A DNA stretch of 64,000 nt from Lachnospiraceae bacterium (lineage in GTDB: Bacteria > Bacillota > Clostridia > Lachnospirales > Lachnospiraceae), in assembly GCA_030526245.1 (NCBI GenBank), contig JAUNDD010000008.1, positions 1 through 64,000 of the forward strand, given 5' to 3'. Every line of letters begins with the position of its first letter. Position 1 is the stretch's first letter. Under the pieces are notes generated by a model. That model saw only the letters and a list, made by a program, of their open reading frames with translations. It was not told where the DNA came from and searched no databases. Position numbers and translations under genes: made by a program. Shown in pieces: positions 18,411 through 27,758 of this stretch.

Positions 18411-18680
18411 CTATACTTTTTGAAACAGTTCAGGTGCAGCTCCTGCAAAGGCGTTTGGCGAGGTGGTTCGGGCGCAGGGCCCAATGCCTGAGGGAAAGCG
18501 AACACTGGCGAGGCTTCCGTCGCAGCGTGGCACGCTAGCTGAGCAGGCGGAGACTTGTCTGAGCGAAGCGAGTTGTCGGGAGCCTGCTCAAATAGGCGCG
18601 TGCAAGCTGCAGGAAACGAGCATTCGTGAGCGGCCTCAGGCATGGACCGCGCCTCGGCACACCCGTTTCAAAAAGTATAC
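18411..18680. repeat. inverted-end structured repeat element, copy A
   Basis: About 270 nt bounded by perfect 15-bp inverted ends, TATACTTTTTGAAAC at 18412-18426 and its complement at 18665-18679. Its 195-nt core (18467-18661) is about 97% identical to 27486-27680. Inside, ATGCCTGAGG (18484-18493) pairs with CCTCAGGCAT (18634-18643), extended by GGCGC/GCGCC, and TGAGCAGGC (18540-18548) pairs with GCCTGCTCA (18592-18600), so it should fold as a branched RNA or DNA structure. No transposase is present. It lies between the TSCPD and giant-protein genes. Confidence 0.85.
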
Positions 18681-18695
18681 CTTTTAAATTGTAGA

Positions 18696-18726
18696 AAGGG
18701 GGCACCGGCCAGGCCGGTGCCCCCTC
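18696..18726 (-). terminator. terminator of the giant secreted protein gene
   Basis: GGGGGCACCGGCC pairs with GGCCGGTGCCCCC around a tiny loop, followed on the minus strand by TTTCTAC. It lies about 30 nt after the stop codon. Confidence 0.8.
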
Positions 18727-18756
18727 AGCAGCTTCAGGCATTGCGCCCTGCCGCCA

Positions 18757-21700
18757 TTACCTTTTGACTTTCACAGTCTTCGTCGCACTCCAGTCACCGT
18801 AGTACTTCTTCCCTTTCACAGTCTTGTACGCACGGATCCGAACCTTATACGATTTGCCCTTCACAAGGCCTTTGACCTTTCCTGCTCTCTTGCTAGCGCC
18901 ACTCACCCTCACTTTCTTCGTTGAGTTCGTTGCCTTGCACTCGATCTCATATCCACTGGCCGGCGTTACCTTCTTCCATGTCACTGAGATCGCCCTTGTA
19001 CCGTCATTCTTAGCTGAAGAGATAGTCGCCTTCTTCGGTACGATCTCAAAGGTTACCTTTACGCTTCCTTTGATCGGAATATCTCCGCCCTTTGCGGTGA
19101 TCGTGATCGTTGCCTTGCCTATGTCCTTATTGCCTGCATAGCTGATCTGGTAGTTTGTGGCAGAAATCACCGTTTTGCCCATGGATACCGTCACCTTCGG
19201 TTTCTGCGCTTTACCAGTATAAACCAGCCTGGTTTTTGACAGCTTTACCTTGCATTTGGACAGATCGGTCTTGGCCTTCGGAGCTATCGTCTGCTGTGCA
19301 CTCAGGACCTGCTTACATACCGAGCAGTACTTTCCTTCCGTCAGACCACTGGCAATATAGGTAGCCGCCTTGCCCGCAACCGTTACCACCGTATGATCCT
19401 TCTTCGCCACACTCTTCTGTGCAGTCAGGACCGCTCCGCAGCGTCCACAGTGCGTACCTGCCGTCAGTCCGGTACTGGTACAGGTTGCTTCCACCGCCTG
19501 ATCTGTCTCGATCTTGTTCTCCGGATGTGCACATCTCCGAACCGGGATCCAGTACTCGTTGTTGGCGATGATGCACTTTTCGCCTCTCTCATTCAGCACC
19601 GGCTGGCCTTCGGCATCGGTTTCAAAAGCGGTTACCTCTACCCGAATGTCGGTGTTTTCAGCCTCCTCCGGCATCTTCTTCACGGTCACTGTCAGGTTGT
19701 TGAGCTGTCTGGTCATCTCCAGTTCAAAGCCCGGATACTCTTCTTCCACGATCCGGAAGTCGATGCCGGCACTGGCCAGTTCTACCTCCTCGATCCGGTC
19801 GCCAATTCCGGCGGTCCAGATCGCTTTCGCCGAAATGGTGATGCTTTCGCCCGGGATCACATCCTCGTACGCCGCATCTGCCGTCAGCCGCAGCGTCGTC
19901 ATCTGATCGCCGACCCAGACATGCACCTCGCGATACATGACTTCACACCAGATCACCTGGCCGTTTTCATCTGTGCGAATCTGGCCCTGTTCGTCCAGTT
20001 CCGGAACCTCGGCCACAATACCGACCTGGGTATCTCCGAACTGATCATGGGAGCGGATCACCAGCGTCTTGCCGTCCTCGGCCACCTCAGCCGAGATCAG
20101 ATCCGTCCGATAGATCGGTTCACCTTCCTGATTCAGGGCGATGCGGATGCGGTAGTTTTCCACATCTTCACTCCGCTGCTCAAAGCCGCCCTCCGGAGTC
20201 TCTTCAAGCCACTCATGGAACAGGCTCGTTTCGAAACGCTTCTCGGTCTGCATCAGCATCCCGTCCGTGCAGTCCGGATTCCACCAGCCCAGATCATAGC
20301 GCTCCGTGCCGATCTGATAGTCAAATTCAGCACTGAAAAGCTCCTCTTCGCCCTGCGGCACAAAGAGCGCCAGGATCCGTGCCACACCCGGCGTTTCCGC
20401 GATCAGCCGGAGACCATTCTCCTCCTGTTCGATTCTGGCCGCTGCCGGCTGTGCCTCCGGTCTGGGAACCAGGATATCCTGCTGCGTCGCTTCATCCCAC
20501 TGCCAGTCGAAGGTGGATACCTGCGCCTCCCGGAAGTCGATGGTAAATTCTCTGCCAAAGGGATACTTCGGATCCCGTACATAGAACCAGCAGTCCTTTT
20601 CTGCCAGGAAACGCTCCTGCCCCGGCAGCATATTTCTTGTATTTTCCTCCTCGTCCGGGAAATGGAACTCATGAACCGGGTCGCCCGCATAGCAGCCCAT
20701 ACTGCTTCTGGCTCTCTCTTCCTCACCGGCACGCAGACAGACTTCAATATCCAACCAGTCTCCCAGATCGCGCTCCTGCAGGAACTCGACCAGACTGGTT
20801 CCATTGATCTCAATGCCTCGTCCATCCTCCGTTAAGGTAAAGATTCCATATTCTTCCGGCTCGATGCAAAGCTCCAGCGCTCCCTCTTCTCCAACATAGC
20901 GGACCAGCTTCCAGTCAAGGACCAGACCGCTCTCTTCCAGATCCACATCCCTGAGCGTCTCCGGATCCAGACGCACCGTCAGCATCTCGCCGAAAAATAC
21001 AGCCGTGGTGTTGTCCTGCAGGCGATCTGCCCATTCTCCGTTCTTAACCTGTCCGGCCTTCAGCTCTCCCAGATTCAGGTCCGGCTCCACGATCCACCAT
21101 TCCCGATTGGACAGCCATTCCACCGCCGGGTTGCCTTCCGGGTCTACCTCAGGATTTCCCTCCGCATCCGTCCGCTGGATTCCTGCGTCCAGGCGGATGC
21201 TCATATCCGGACGCCAGGTGCGTTTGGTAAAGGTATATTCCTCCGCTGCACTGATCACCGGCTCATTCTCGTACGCGACGATCTCATGCTCACCGTTCTC
21301 ATCCGTCCAGCTCAGCTGAACCGGGCTTAGTTCTTCATCGCGATCAGCATCCCAGTTCCAGCGGAAGACTGCATCCTTTACCTCTTCCCGGAAGGGAACT
21401 GCGTATTCGCCCTCCATAGCCGAGAAATAATACATCAATCTGGGAGATACCGTCAGGCTCTGTCCCGGCATCAGCGTGCTCTCATCCAGCTCCAGCGGCT
21501 CGACCTGGTAATACGCATCACGTACCTGCACATCCGGCCAGGCCTGGGCCACCTCCTGCCACTCATGATTCTCATCCAGCACCTGATAGCTCAGGCCGAT
21601 CCAGGCATCGCCCAGCTTTTGTCCGGAGGAAACCTTCAGAATCTTTTCTTCCACCACCTCGACATCAAGCAGCTCCGGATCATACAGAGGATCCCCCTTC

Positions 21701-23985
21701 TCATCGCACAGAAGCACCACGCGATAGTCTTCAACCCTCTGTTCCTCGCCCCAGCTATTGTCATTTTCGCTGACCAGCCAGCGCCGGCGCAGACCGGTTT
21801 GGATGTCCATCTCATCGTTTCGCAGCATCGCCGTGCTTCCGCTGCCATGGTAAAACTCCGGACACCAGATCTCCTCAGCTACGCCAAACTCCTGCTGCGC
21901 CGTCAGAATCTGTTCGCCCGCCTCCAGCGTATACTCCACCAGTGCGTAGCCTCCGCCGACAGCGGTCAGACTCCAGCTGTAATCCTCCGCTGCTTCATCC
22001 TCCGGATGCCCGCCTTCTTCACCGTCCATCTGGAATCGCTCCAGTTTCACCACCGGATCCGTATCGGCATGCGGAACCTTCACCGGTTCGCCGGTCTGCT
22101 CATCCGTTTCATAATGGTACTGCTCTACGATCCGCAGATCCTGCAGCTTTTTCTCGACATTCCTCCCCTCCGGATACTGTGCATTTTTAATGTATACATT
22201 AATGTCCCATCCGGCGATATTCCTCCACTCTCCCGGCAGAAGCATATTGTCGGAGGGGCCGCCAAAGGGCAGCTCGACTCGATACTCCGCTTCCCGCAGC
22301 TCGCAGAGCATCGTACGACTGGTCAGTTCCCTTCCGTCCTTGACCAAGGCCGCTTTCACATCAAAGCCCCCGCCGTTGCTGCGGATATCCTCATTCCCTG
22401 CCAGGGCCGCGGCCTGCAGCAGCACACCGTTTCCGTCCTCCGCATACGTGAACAGTCCTCTCGGATCTTCCTGATCCGCCAGAAGGATCTCCTCTCCATC
22501 TCTCCACTGGGTCAGCGACCATTCCAGCTCCAGCTGCTCCGGAATGCTGTCCAGACACCAGTCCTCCAGGCGCACCTCCAGCTCCTTCTCATCGCTGAAA
22601 AGCCAGGTTCTCGGCTGTTCATCATCCCAGAACATGCGACGTTCAAAGAACGGTCCATCCTCGTTCTCCTGCCACTGACCGGCCTGCAGTGCAAGGTTCA
22701 GATCAACGCTGTTCAGGTTCCATTCTCTGGCCCCGAGCATATCATAGACCCATACGCCTGCTTCATCCTCAACCGGGGATCCATCCTCATTGCAACGGAG
22801 TGCCCAAACATCTACCCGCACATTGCCGCCTGCATCATTTCGAAGCTTTTCGATCACAAAGCCTTCCACAGGAGCATCGATCTCATCGTTGATTGAAAAT
22901 TCATGGGGTTCATTCCCGGGCAGCAGCTCATGCCAGTCACCAGCTTCATTCTCCGACCGTCGGATGCCCAGCCTGGCAATGGGTTGGCTCTCGTCTTCGC
23001 TGTAGCCCGTCCATCGGAAATCGTACCGCACCCGTGAAACACGTTCTTTTTTCGGGGTGGCACAAATCGTGTTGCCTTCCTCATCCTGCTCCCGGTCGAT
23101 ATAGTGACGGTACACCGCCAGCTTGAATTCCTCGGTTTCTCCGGGCAGCAGATCGGCGCGGAAATCTCCTTCCACCTCCAGAGCCAGGTAGTCATCCATA
23201 ACCGAAATATACAGCCCCGTTCGGGTAAGGTACTGCCAGTTCCCCGACTCATCCTCTTTTTCAAAGATCAGCGGAACCGAAGTACCGCCAAGCTTCTCTC
23301 CAGCTTCCACCTGCAGATTCTTCTGCGTTTCATCCACCGTGATCCGGATCAGCTCCGTATCATAAGCAGGTGTTCCTTCCTCATCCGTTTCGATGCGAAC
23401 CCGATACTGGTACTCCTCAAAGTTTTCTCCGATCAGATCATCGGCGGACTGCTGCTCACAAAACAGCCTGGTACGGACACGCATCCGGGTTCCTGGCAGC
23501 ATCTGACCGTAGCCCTGCTCATAATCACAGATACCCTGCCAGATCTGATCGCCGATCTGGATTTCCTCCTCACCGGAATCCGCCACCACTTCCGGTGACA
23601 CTTCCGTTTCCTCCAAGACCTCAAAGCCATCCGGAACAGCCTCCTCCAGCTCCTCTGCCTCAAAAGCCTCGTCCAAAATCAGTTCTTCGTCCCCGGCTGC
23701 TTCCTCTTCCTCGGTGGCCTCTTCAAGGACGCTTTCTGCACCGTCCTCCTCCAGGGCCAGCTCTTCCTGCGCTGCCTCAGCCGTCACCTCGGCCGTTTCT
23801 TCGACCGCATCCTCCGGCGCGATCTCCTGCAGATCCACAGCCTCCGCCGGCTCTTCAGCAACCGCATTCTCTGTCCACACAGCCTCTTCCTGCGCCAAAG
23901 CAGACACCGGCATCGCAGACACGATCATAGCTGCTGACATGATCGCTGCCAGTACCCGCCTGGGTTTTCCGTTTCGTTTTCTCAT
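18757..23985 (-). CDS. giant secreted multi-repeat surface protein
   Basis: About 1742 aa. The signal peptide covers residues 1-31 (ending SALA). Residues 33-140 are extremely Glu/Ala-rich. Then come three long divergent repeats, about 141-705, 706-1227 and a shortened third, 1228-1483; each opens with a block containing an EDYRVRI-like strand, 'Y-D-x-E-L', and a 'KLGDT-x-VGI' strand. Next is a Cys-pair module (1485-1570, CGRCG and CSVC), an MBG-like beta domain (about 1570-1650) and a C-terminal Fn3-like domain (1652-1742) rich in Lys. No LPXTG anchor is seen. ATG 23985 has GGAG 5 nt upstream; the longer frame to 24099 lacks a site. Adhesion or matrix binding is a guess. Confidence 0.9.
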   Translation of the reverse strand: MRKRNGKPRRVLAAIMSAAMIVSAMPVSALAQEEAVWTENAVAEEPAEAVDLQEIAPEDAVEETAEVTAEAAQEELALEEDGAESVLEEATEEEEAAGDEELILDEAFEAEELEEAVPDGFEVLEETEVSPEVVADSGEEEIQIGDQIWQGICDYEQGYGQMLPGTRMRVRTRLFCEQQSADDLIGENFEEYQYRVRIETDEEGTPAYDTELIRITVDETQKNLQVEAGEKLGGTSVPLIFEKEDESGNWQYLTRTGLYISVMDDYLALEVEGDFRADLLPGETEEFKLAVYRHYIDREQDEEGNTICATPKKERVSRVRYDFRWTGYSEDESQPIARLGIRRSENEAGDWHELLPGNEPHEFSINDEIDAPVEGFVIEKLRNDAGGNVRVDVWALRCNEDGSPVEDEAGVWVYDMLGAREWNLNSVDLNLALQAGQWQENEDGPFFERRMFWDDEQPRTWLFSDEKELEVRLEDWCLDSIPEQLELEWSLTQWRDGEEILLADQEDPRGLFTYAEDGNGVLLQAAALAGNEDIRSNGGGFDVKAALVKDGRELTSRTMLCELREAEYRVELPFGGPSDNMLLPGEWRNIAGWDINVYIKNAQYPEGRNVEKKLQDLRIVEQYHYETDEQTGEPVKVPHADTDPVVKLERFQMDGEEGGHPEDEAAEDYSWSLTAVGGGYALVEYTLEAGEQILTAQQEFGVAEEIWCPEFYHGSGSTAMLRNDEMDIQTGLRRRWLVSENDNSWGEEQRVEDYRVVLLCDEKGDPLYDPELLDVEVVEEKILKVSSGQKLGDAWIGLSYQVLDENHEWQEVAQAWPDVQVRDAYYQVEPLELDESTLMPGQSLTVSPRLMYYFSAMEGEYAVPFREEVKDAVFRWNWDADRDEELSPVQLSWTDENGEHEIVAYENEPVISAAEEYTFTKRTWRPDMSIRLDAGIQRTDAEGNPEVDPEGNPAVEWLSNREWWIVEPDLNLGELKAGQVKNGEWADRLQDNTTAVFFGEMLTVRLDPETLRDVDLEESGLVLDWKLVRYVGEEGALELCIEPEEYGIFTLTEDGRGIEINGTSLVEFLQERDLGDWLDIEVCLRAGEEERARSSMGCYAGDPVHEFHFPDEEENTRNMLPGQERFLAEKDCWFYVRDPKYPFGREFTIDFREAQVSTFDWQWDEATQQDILVPRPEAQPAAARIEQEENGLRLIAETPGVARILALFVPQGEEELFSAEFDYQIGTERYDLGWWNPDCTDGMLMQTEKRFETSLFHEWLEETPEGGFEQRSEDVENYRIRIALNQEGEPIYRTDLISAEVAEDGKTLVIRSHDQFGDTQVGIVAEVPELDEQGQIRTDENGQVIWCEVMYREVHVWVGDQMTTLRLTADAAYEDVIPGESITISAKAIWTAGIGDRIEEVELASAGIDFRIVEEEYPGFELEMTRQLNNLTVTVKKMPEEAENTDIRVEVTAFETDAEGQPVLNERGEKCIIANNEYWIPVRRCAHPENKIETDQAVEATCTSTGLTAGTHCGRCGAVLTAQKSVAKKDHTVVTVAGKAATYIASGLTEGKYCSVCKQVLSAQQTIAPKAKTDLSKCKVKLSKTRLVYTGKAQKPKVTVSMGKTVISATNYQISYAGNKDIGKATITITAKGGDIPIKGSVKVTFEIVPKKATISSAKNDGTRAISVTWKKVTPASGYEIECKATNSTKKVRVSGASKRAGKVKGLVKGKSYKVRIRAYKTVKGKKYYGDWSATKTVKVKR

Positions 23986-24159
23986 GCAATCTCCTTTCTT
24001 CCCTGTCTGTACGTTCGAGACGATCCCGGTATCAGTTCCGTCGGGGTCTTTGCCCTCACCGGTCTGCTGTCTCCTGAAACCGCACACCGGCCTATCCATC
24101 TCGAAAACAAGTTACCGTTCACGCATGAACTGTAACGAAAACAATACTATGATGAATAC

Positions 24160-24189
24160 ATCATACGATATTTGTTTTCATTTTACCAA
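24160..24189 (-). promoter_or_regulatory. putative sigma-A promoter of the giant protein gene
   Basis: TTGGTA and TATGAT are 18 nt apart on the minus strand. The leader to the ATG would be about 170 nt and contains a palindrome of the GTTCAC repeat family (24111-24136). Confidence 0.6.
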
Positions 24190-24207
24190 GACTGCGGAAC
24201 ATAAAAA

Positions 24208-24251
24208 ATGCGATTCCCGCAACTGTCCATGACAGTTTTGGAAATCGCAGT
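24208..24251 (-). terminator. terminator of the hydroxyacid dehydrogenase gene
   Basis: On the minus strand TGCGATTTCC pairs with GGGAATCGCA, with an inner ACTGTC/GACAGT stem, followed by TTTTTTATG. It starts a few bases after the stop codon. Confidence 0.85.
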
Positions 24252-24256
24252 AAAAA

Positions 24257-25216
24257 TCAATATCCGCCTTCCAGATCCACCAGATATTTCAGTTCTTCTC
24301 CCGCAAAATATCTCTCCAGATTTTCGCAGAACATGCTCACATTTTTCTGTCTGGTCACCTCCAGCGTATCGTTACCGGCGCAGTGGGGTGTCAGGATCAC
24401 GTTCTTTGCTGTCCACAGCGGATCCCCCTCCGGAATCGGCTCCACAGCCATCACATCCAACGCTGCTCCCGCCAGTCGTCCGGCGTTCAGCGCCTCGACC
24501 AGTGCCGTCTGATCGATGGAAGTTCCCCGTCCCACATTGACGATGCAGGCATGGGCCGGCAGCAGAGCCAGACGCTCCGCGCTCATGGCCATCCGGGTCT
24601 CCCCCGTCTCCGGCAGACACATCACCACCAGATCGGTTTCCGGCAGGAAGGCTTCCAGCTCTGAAAGAGAGCCGGTCCGGTCAAAATACTCAGCCGAATG
24701 ACCGCTGCGGTTAATGCCCACGATCTCTTTGGTCCCAAAGGCACGGGCTCTTTTAGCAAACTCGGTTCCGATATCGCCGGTTCCGAGTACCAGTACCCGG
24801 CTGCCCCACAGGCTTTTCATTTCCTTTTCATGATCCCAGGTGTGCTGCTCCATCTCCCGGGTGAATTCCGGCATCCGGCGAAACAGCATCAGCACCGTCA
24901 TGAAAATATATTCCGCAATGCTGACACCATAGGAGCCCGCTGCATTGGTGATCCGGCATCCTTCCGGAATCAGCCCCGGCTTCAGATACAGGTTAACGCC
25001 CGAGGAGCTGCTGTGAAACCACTTCATCCCCGGGAAGCCCAGCAGATCCGGGCCCATGCCGTACACGATCTCCGCCTCCGGCAGATATGCCTGCGCCTCT
25101 CCATTGGACTGACAGAACACCGCTTCGCGACCGTTGCGCGCAGCCAGCGTCTCAATTTTCTCCCGATATTCCTCTGCGATCTTCGGGTATACAACAATGA
25201 CCTTATTTACTGCCAT
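24257..25216 (-). CDS. D-isomer-specific 2-hydroxyacid dehydrogenase
   Basis: 319 aa, NAD(P)-dependent reductase family. The Rossmann motif VLGTGDIGTEFAKRA sits near 142-156. The catalytic set is visible: Arg in VNVGRGTSID, Glu in DVMAVEPIPEGDP and His in LTPHCAGND. The catalytic domain is split N- and C-terminally as usual. It resembles the glyoxylate/hydroxypyruvate reductase-like branch, but the substrate cannot be fixed. It is monocistronic, with its own terminator. Confidence 0.92.
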   Translation of the reverse strand: MAVNKVIVVYPKIAEEYREKIETLAARNGREAVFCQSNGEAQAYLPEAEIVYGMGPDLLGFPGMKWFHSSSSGVNLYLKPGLIPEGCRITNAAGSYGVSIAEYIFMTVLMLFRRMPEFTREMEQHTWDHEKEMKSLWGSRVLVLGTGDIGTEFAKRARAFGTKEIVGINRSGHSAEYFDRTGSLSELEAFLPETDLVVMCLPETGETRMAMSAERLALLPAHACIVNVGRGTSIDQTALVEALNAGRLAGAALDVMAVEPIPEGDPLWTAKNVILTPHCAGNDTLEVTRQKNVSMFCENLERYFAGEELKYLVDLEGGY

Positions 25217-25338
25217 CTTTATTTCACTTTCCTTTCATCAAACTCATCAAACTGCTCGGATCTAAAGCAGCGTATGTCGGCTCTGCCTCCACGCCCCTCT
25301 CTGCACAGCGCTCTACCGGCACGGAGTTACTGAGTTAC

Positions 25339-26262
25339 TCATCGGATCCTATCCCGGATCCTCTTTTTCAGTGCCTCCAGTGTTTCTCCATGTTCCCGAT
25401 GCTTCATATTCGGGAATGCTCTGAGGATACGTCTTGCCTGAGGTCCTGTCAAATGCTTACGCAGCTTCTCGATCTGCGCCTCCAGCTCTTCTCTTCGCTC
25501 CAGAGCTGCCAGCTCCCGTGCTTCCTTTCGCTGGGTAACAGCCTGAACCAGCTCCTCCCGCTTCTCTGTCACCGCCTGCCGCAGCTCTGCTTTGGCCAGT
25601 GCAGCCTGCACCTGCCCCTCTTCCAGATTCTGCATGGCCTTCAACGATTCGCTGCCGATCCGGTCACTCAATTCGTCACTGACAACACGAAGTGCCTCCC
25701 TGGCTCGATCCAGAGACTCCAGCTTTTTATTCAGACCAATGGTTACTGCCGCCGATACGATCACATCCACCGCAAACAGAATGTAGAAAGCCAGCAGCAT
25801 CCACCAGCCCCACTTCGGCTGCAGCAGCTTCATCAGCGCCCCCGTCACCTCCGGATGCCAGATACGGATCACAAAGGTGATGCCCATGCCCCAAAGGATA
25901 CTGAAGGACAGACAGATGTATCCGTGCCAGTTCAGCGGACGATCGGAATAATCCCACCAACGGGCATGAAACAGCCGGTCCATCGCCCAGCCGGCCACCA
26001 GCTCCACGAAGGTGGCAAAGATCATGCCGATCATAAAAACCACCAGCAGGTTCTCCGCCCCCGGCTGGCCAAAACGTTCCGGCAGGACCTGCATCAGTCC
26101 CAGCACCGACAGCACACCGCAGCCATACACCGGACAGACCGGTCCGTTCAAAAACCCCCGGTTTACGATTACGCCGGCTACCGCTCCATGATAGGCTACC
26201 TCCACGATCCAGCCCACAAAGGAATAGATCAGGAAGTACCATAAGATCTCATATCCTGTCAC
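25339..26262 (-). CDS. putative ABC-transporter type IV membrane protein (CmpB-like)
   Basis: 307 aa. Four or five membrane segments occupy residues 1-180 with the family pattern YSFVGWIVEVAYH, NRGFLNGPVCPVYG and ELVAGWAMDRLFHARWWDYS. The remaining 125 residues form a cytoplasmic charged coiled coil (many Glu, Arg and Gln) ending in a basic tail. The membrane part matches the Pfam family named ABC_trans_CmpB, of unproven function. The coiled tail suggests a partner or oligomer. The 107-bp gap to the next gene holds only a tiny TCATCAAAC direct repeat. Confidence 0.82.
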   Translation of the reverse strand: MTGYEILWYFLIYSFVGWIVEVAYHGAVAGVIVNRGFLNGPVCPVYGCGVLSVLGLMQVLPERFGQPGAENLLVVFMIGMIFATFVELVAGWAMDRLFHARWWDYSDRPLNWHGYICLSFSILWGMGITFVIRIWHPEVTGALMKLLQPKWGWWMLLAFYILFAVDVIVSAAVTIGLNKKLESLDRAREALRVVSDELSDRIGSESLKAMQNLEEGQVQAALAKAELRQAVTEKREELVQAVTQRKEARELAALERREELEAQIEKLRKHLTGPQARRILRAFPNMKHREHGETLEALKKRIRDRIR

Positions 26263-26318
26263 CCCATACGCCTCCTGTCTGCTTGCCTGAATATACTGCT
26301 CATCTTATAAACAACTTA

Positions 26319-26420
26319 TCCCTTTTTCATTCTACCGGTTCACTCTGTAAGCAGCATATTCTCTTTTTCATTCTACAGCTTCACTGTAAGCTGCATATTC
26401 CCTTTTTCTACCGGTTCGCG
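26319..26420. repeat. 40-bp tandem duplication after the MBL-fold gene stop
   Basis: Units at 26319-26360 and 26361-26399 and a partial third to 26420 share CTTTTTCATTCTAC, TTCACT, GTAAGC and GCATATT blocks. They begin 3 nt beyond the stop codon of the MBL-fold gene on the minus strand and fill most of the gap to the CmpB-like gene. Confidence 0.75.
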
Positions 26421-26422
26421 CC

Positions 26423-27136
26423 TTACAGTCTCCACTCACGTTCCCGATCGGTTCGCATCCACTGAGCTCCTCTCTTAAGCTCCTCGGGATATCGTTCCAC
26501 CACGCCCGGATCCTCCCAGAAATGCATCGGGAATACGATATCCGCCGGGCAGTGCTGCAAAAACCAGTCAGCCCCCTGGGCAAAGTGATCCTCCAGCCGG
26601 TCATCCACCACCAGAAATGCCAGATCAAAATGCCGTCCGGCGATCCGCTCGATCTCCCGCTTATAATTGACCTCCATATTGCGAAGCCAGGACGGATCCT
26701 CTCCCTCCCAGTTCCACCAGTGAAGGTCACCGGCGTGATAGATGCATCCGAAAGCACCACTGACCAGAAAGGCTACCCCTTCATCCGTGGACTGCAGCGT
26801 TTCCACCGTTCCCAGCCCCTCTATCTCCGGCTTCCGGTGCGGTTTCACCCAGATCACCTCATCCTCCCGGGTCTTCTCCTGAATCTCCCGTGCCAGCTTA
26901 CGATTCTTTCGGATGTCATCGGACAGGACAAACCGTACGCCGCCCGTTCTTTCGGAAAAGCCCAGGATCTCCGGATTGTAATGATCCGGATGCCGATGTG
27001 TTGAAAACACATAGAGAGTTTTCTCCCCGGACAATTCCGGGATAACTCCTTTATAATAGTCAAACAGAAGGTAAGCGGTCCGCGTTTCGAGCAGAAAACC
27101 GCTGTGCCCCAGATAGGTTACGTTAATTTCTTTCAT
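26423..27136 (-). CDS. MBL-fold metal-dependent hydrolase
   Basis: 237 aa. The metallo-beta-lactamase fold is shown by an N-terminal MKEINVTYLGHSGF strand, the metal motif STHRHPDHYNP (about 58-68, HxHxDH), a later IYHAGDLHWW with the bridging Asp, and a C-terminal VFPMHFWEDP His. It resembles the UlaG/YtnP-like small hydrolases; the substrate is unknown. I place the start at ATG 27136, where the conserved fold begins; the extra 47 codons upstream run through repeat element copy B and lack a ribosome binding site. The element's end lies about 28 nt from the ATG, so the gene's promoter must lie in or beyond the element. Confidence 0.85.
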   Translation of the reverse strand: MKEINVTYLGHSGFLLETRTAYLLFDYYKGVIPELSGEKTLYVFSTHRHPDHYNPEILGFSERTGGVRFVLSDDIRKNRKLAREIQEKTREDEVIWVKPHRKPEIEGLGTVETLQSTDEGVAFLVSGAFGCIYHAGDLHWWNWEGEDPSWLRNMEVNYKREIERIAGRHFDLAFLVVDDRLEDHFAQGADWFLQHCPADIVFPMHFWEDPGVVERYPEELKRGAQWMRTDREREWRL

Positions 27137-27163
27137 AGCATTGACTCGCCTGTCTTTCAGAAC

Positions 27164-27711
27164 GTATACTTTTTGAAACAGTTCAATTGCAGCTCCTGTC
27201 CAGATCCAACGCTCGCTGAGTTGGTTGCGCCCCCTCGCTCTAGCTCGGCGGCAGGACGTCGGAGCCATTAGAGTCACGAACTGCGTTCGTGAGGGCTCCT
27301 CCTGTCAACGCTCCGGCGAGCTAACGCCAACTACGACCATATATAAAATGCTCGGGGTGAGGCCCTCGCATTTTGGTCTCCGTAGGCGTGGATCTCGCCT
27401 CCGCTAAAAGCGCCTCTGAAATGCGAGCTTTTGGATACTGGAGCAGTTCGCTGCCTGCTTCCCTGCAAAGTGCTGGGAGAAGTCGTTCGGGCGCAGGGCC
27501 CAATGCCTGAGGGAAAGCGAACACTGGCGAGGCTTCCGTCGCAGCGAAGCACGTTAGCTGAGCAGGCGGAGACTTGTTTGAGCGAAGCGAGTTGTCGGGA
27601 GCCTGCTCAAATAGGCGCGTGCGAGCTGCAGGAAACGAGCATTCGTGAGCGGCCTCAGGCATGGACCGCGCCTCGGCACATCGTTTCAAAGAGGCGTTTC
27701 AAAAAGTATAC
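27164..27711. repeat. inverted-end structured repeat element, copy B (long form)
   Basis: About 548 nt, bounded by GTATACTTTTTGAAAC (27164-27179) and its exact complement (27696-27711). The core at 27486-27680 aligns without gaps to copy A core (18467-18661) with about 5 differences in 195 nt. Relative to copy A it has about 280 extra nt (27200-27470) made of further stems, for example GCAGGA, GGAGCC and CACGAAC arms around a TGC loop, and AAAATGC/GCATTTT. The right end carries a short duplicated GTTTCAAAGAGGC. It separates the MBL-fold gene from a small plus-strand gene. Confidence 0.85.
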
Positions 27712-27758
27712 TTTTTAAAAACCCATGTTTAGTTAATTTACAACAGAAAGGTCACCCC

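Noticed and set aside
18371..18643. Open frame in repeat copy A that is also open in copy B
   Set aside because: Four of the five nucleotide differences between the copies change the amino acid, the opposite of protein conservation, and no ribosome binding site precedes it.
19393..20835. 480-codon plus-strand open frame inside the giant secreted protein
   Set aside because: Shadow of the giant gene; no ribosome binding site or recognisable domain.
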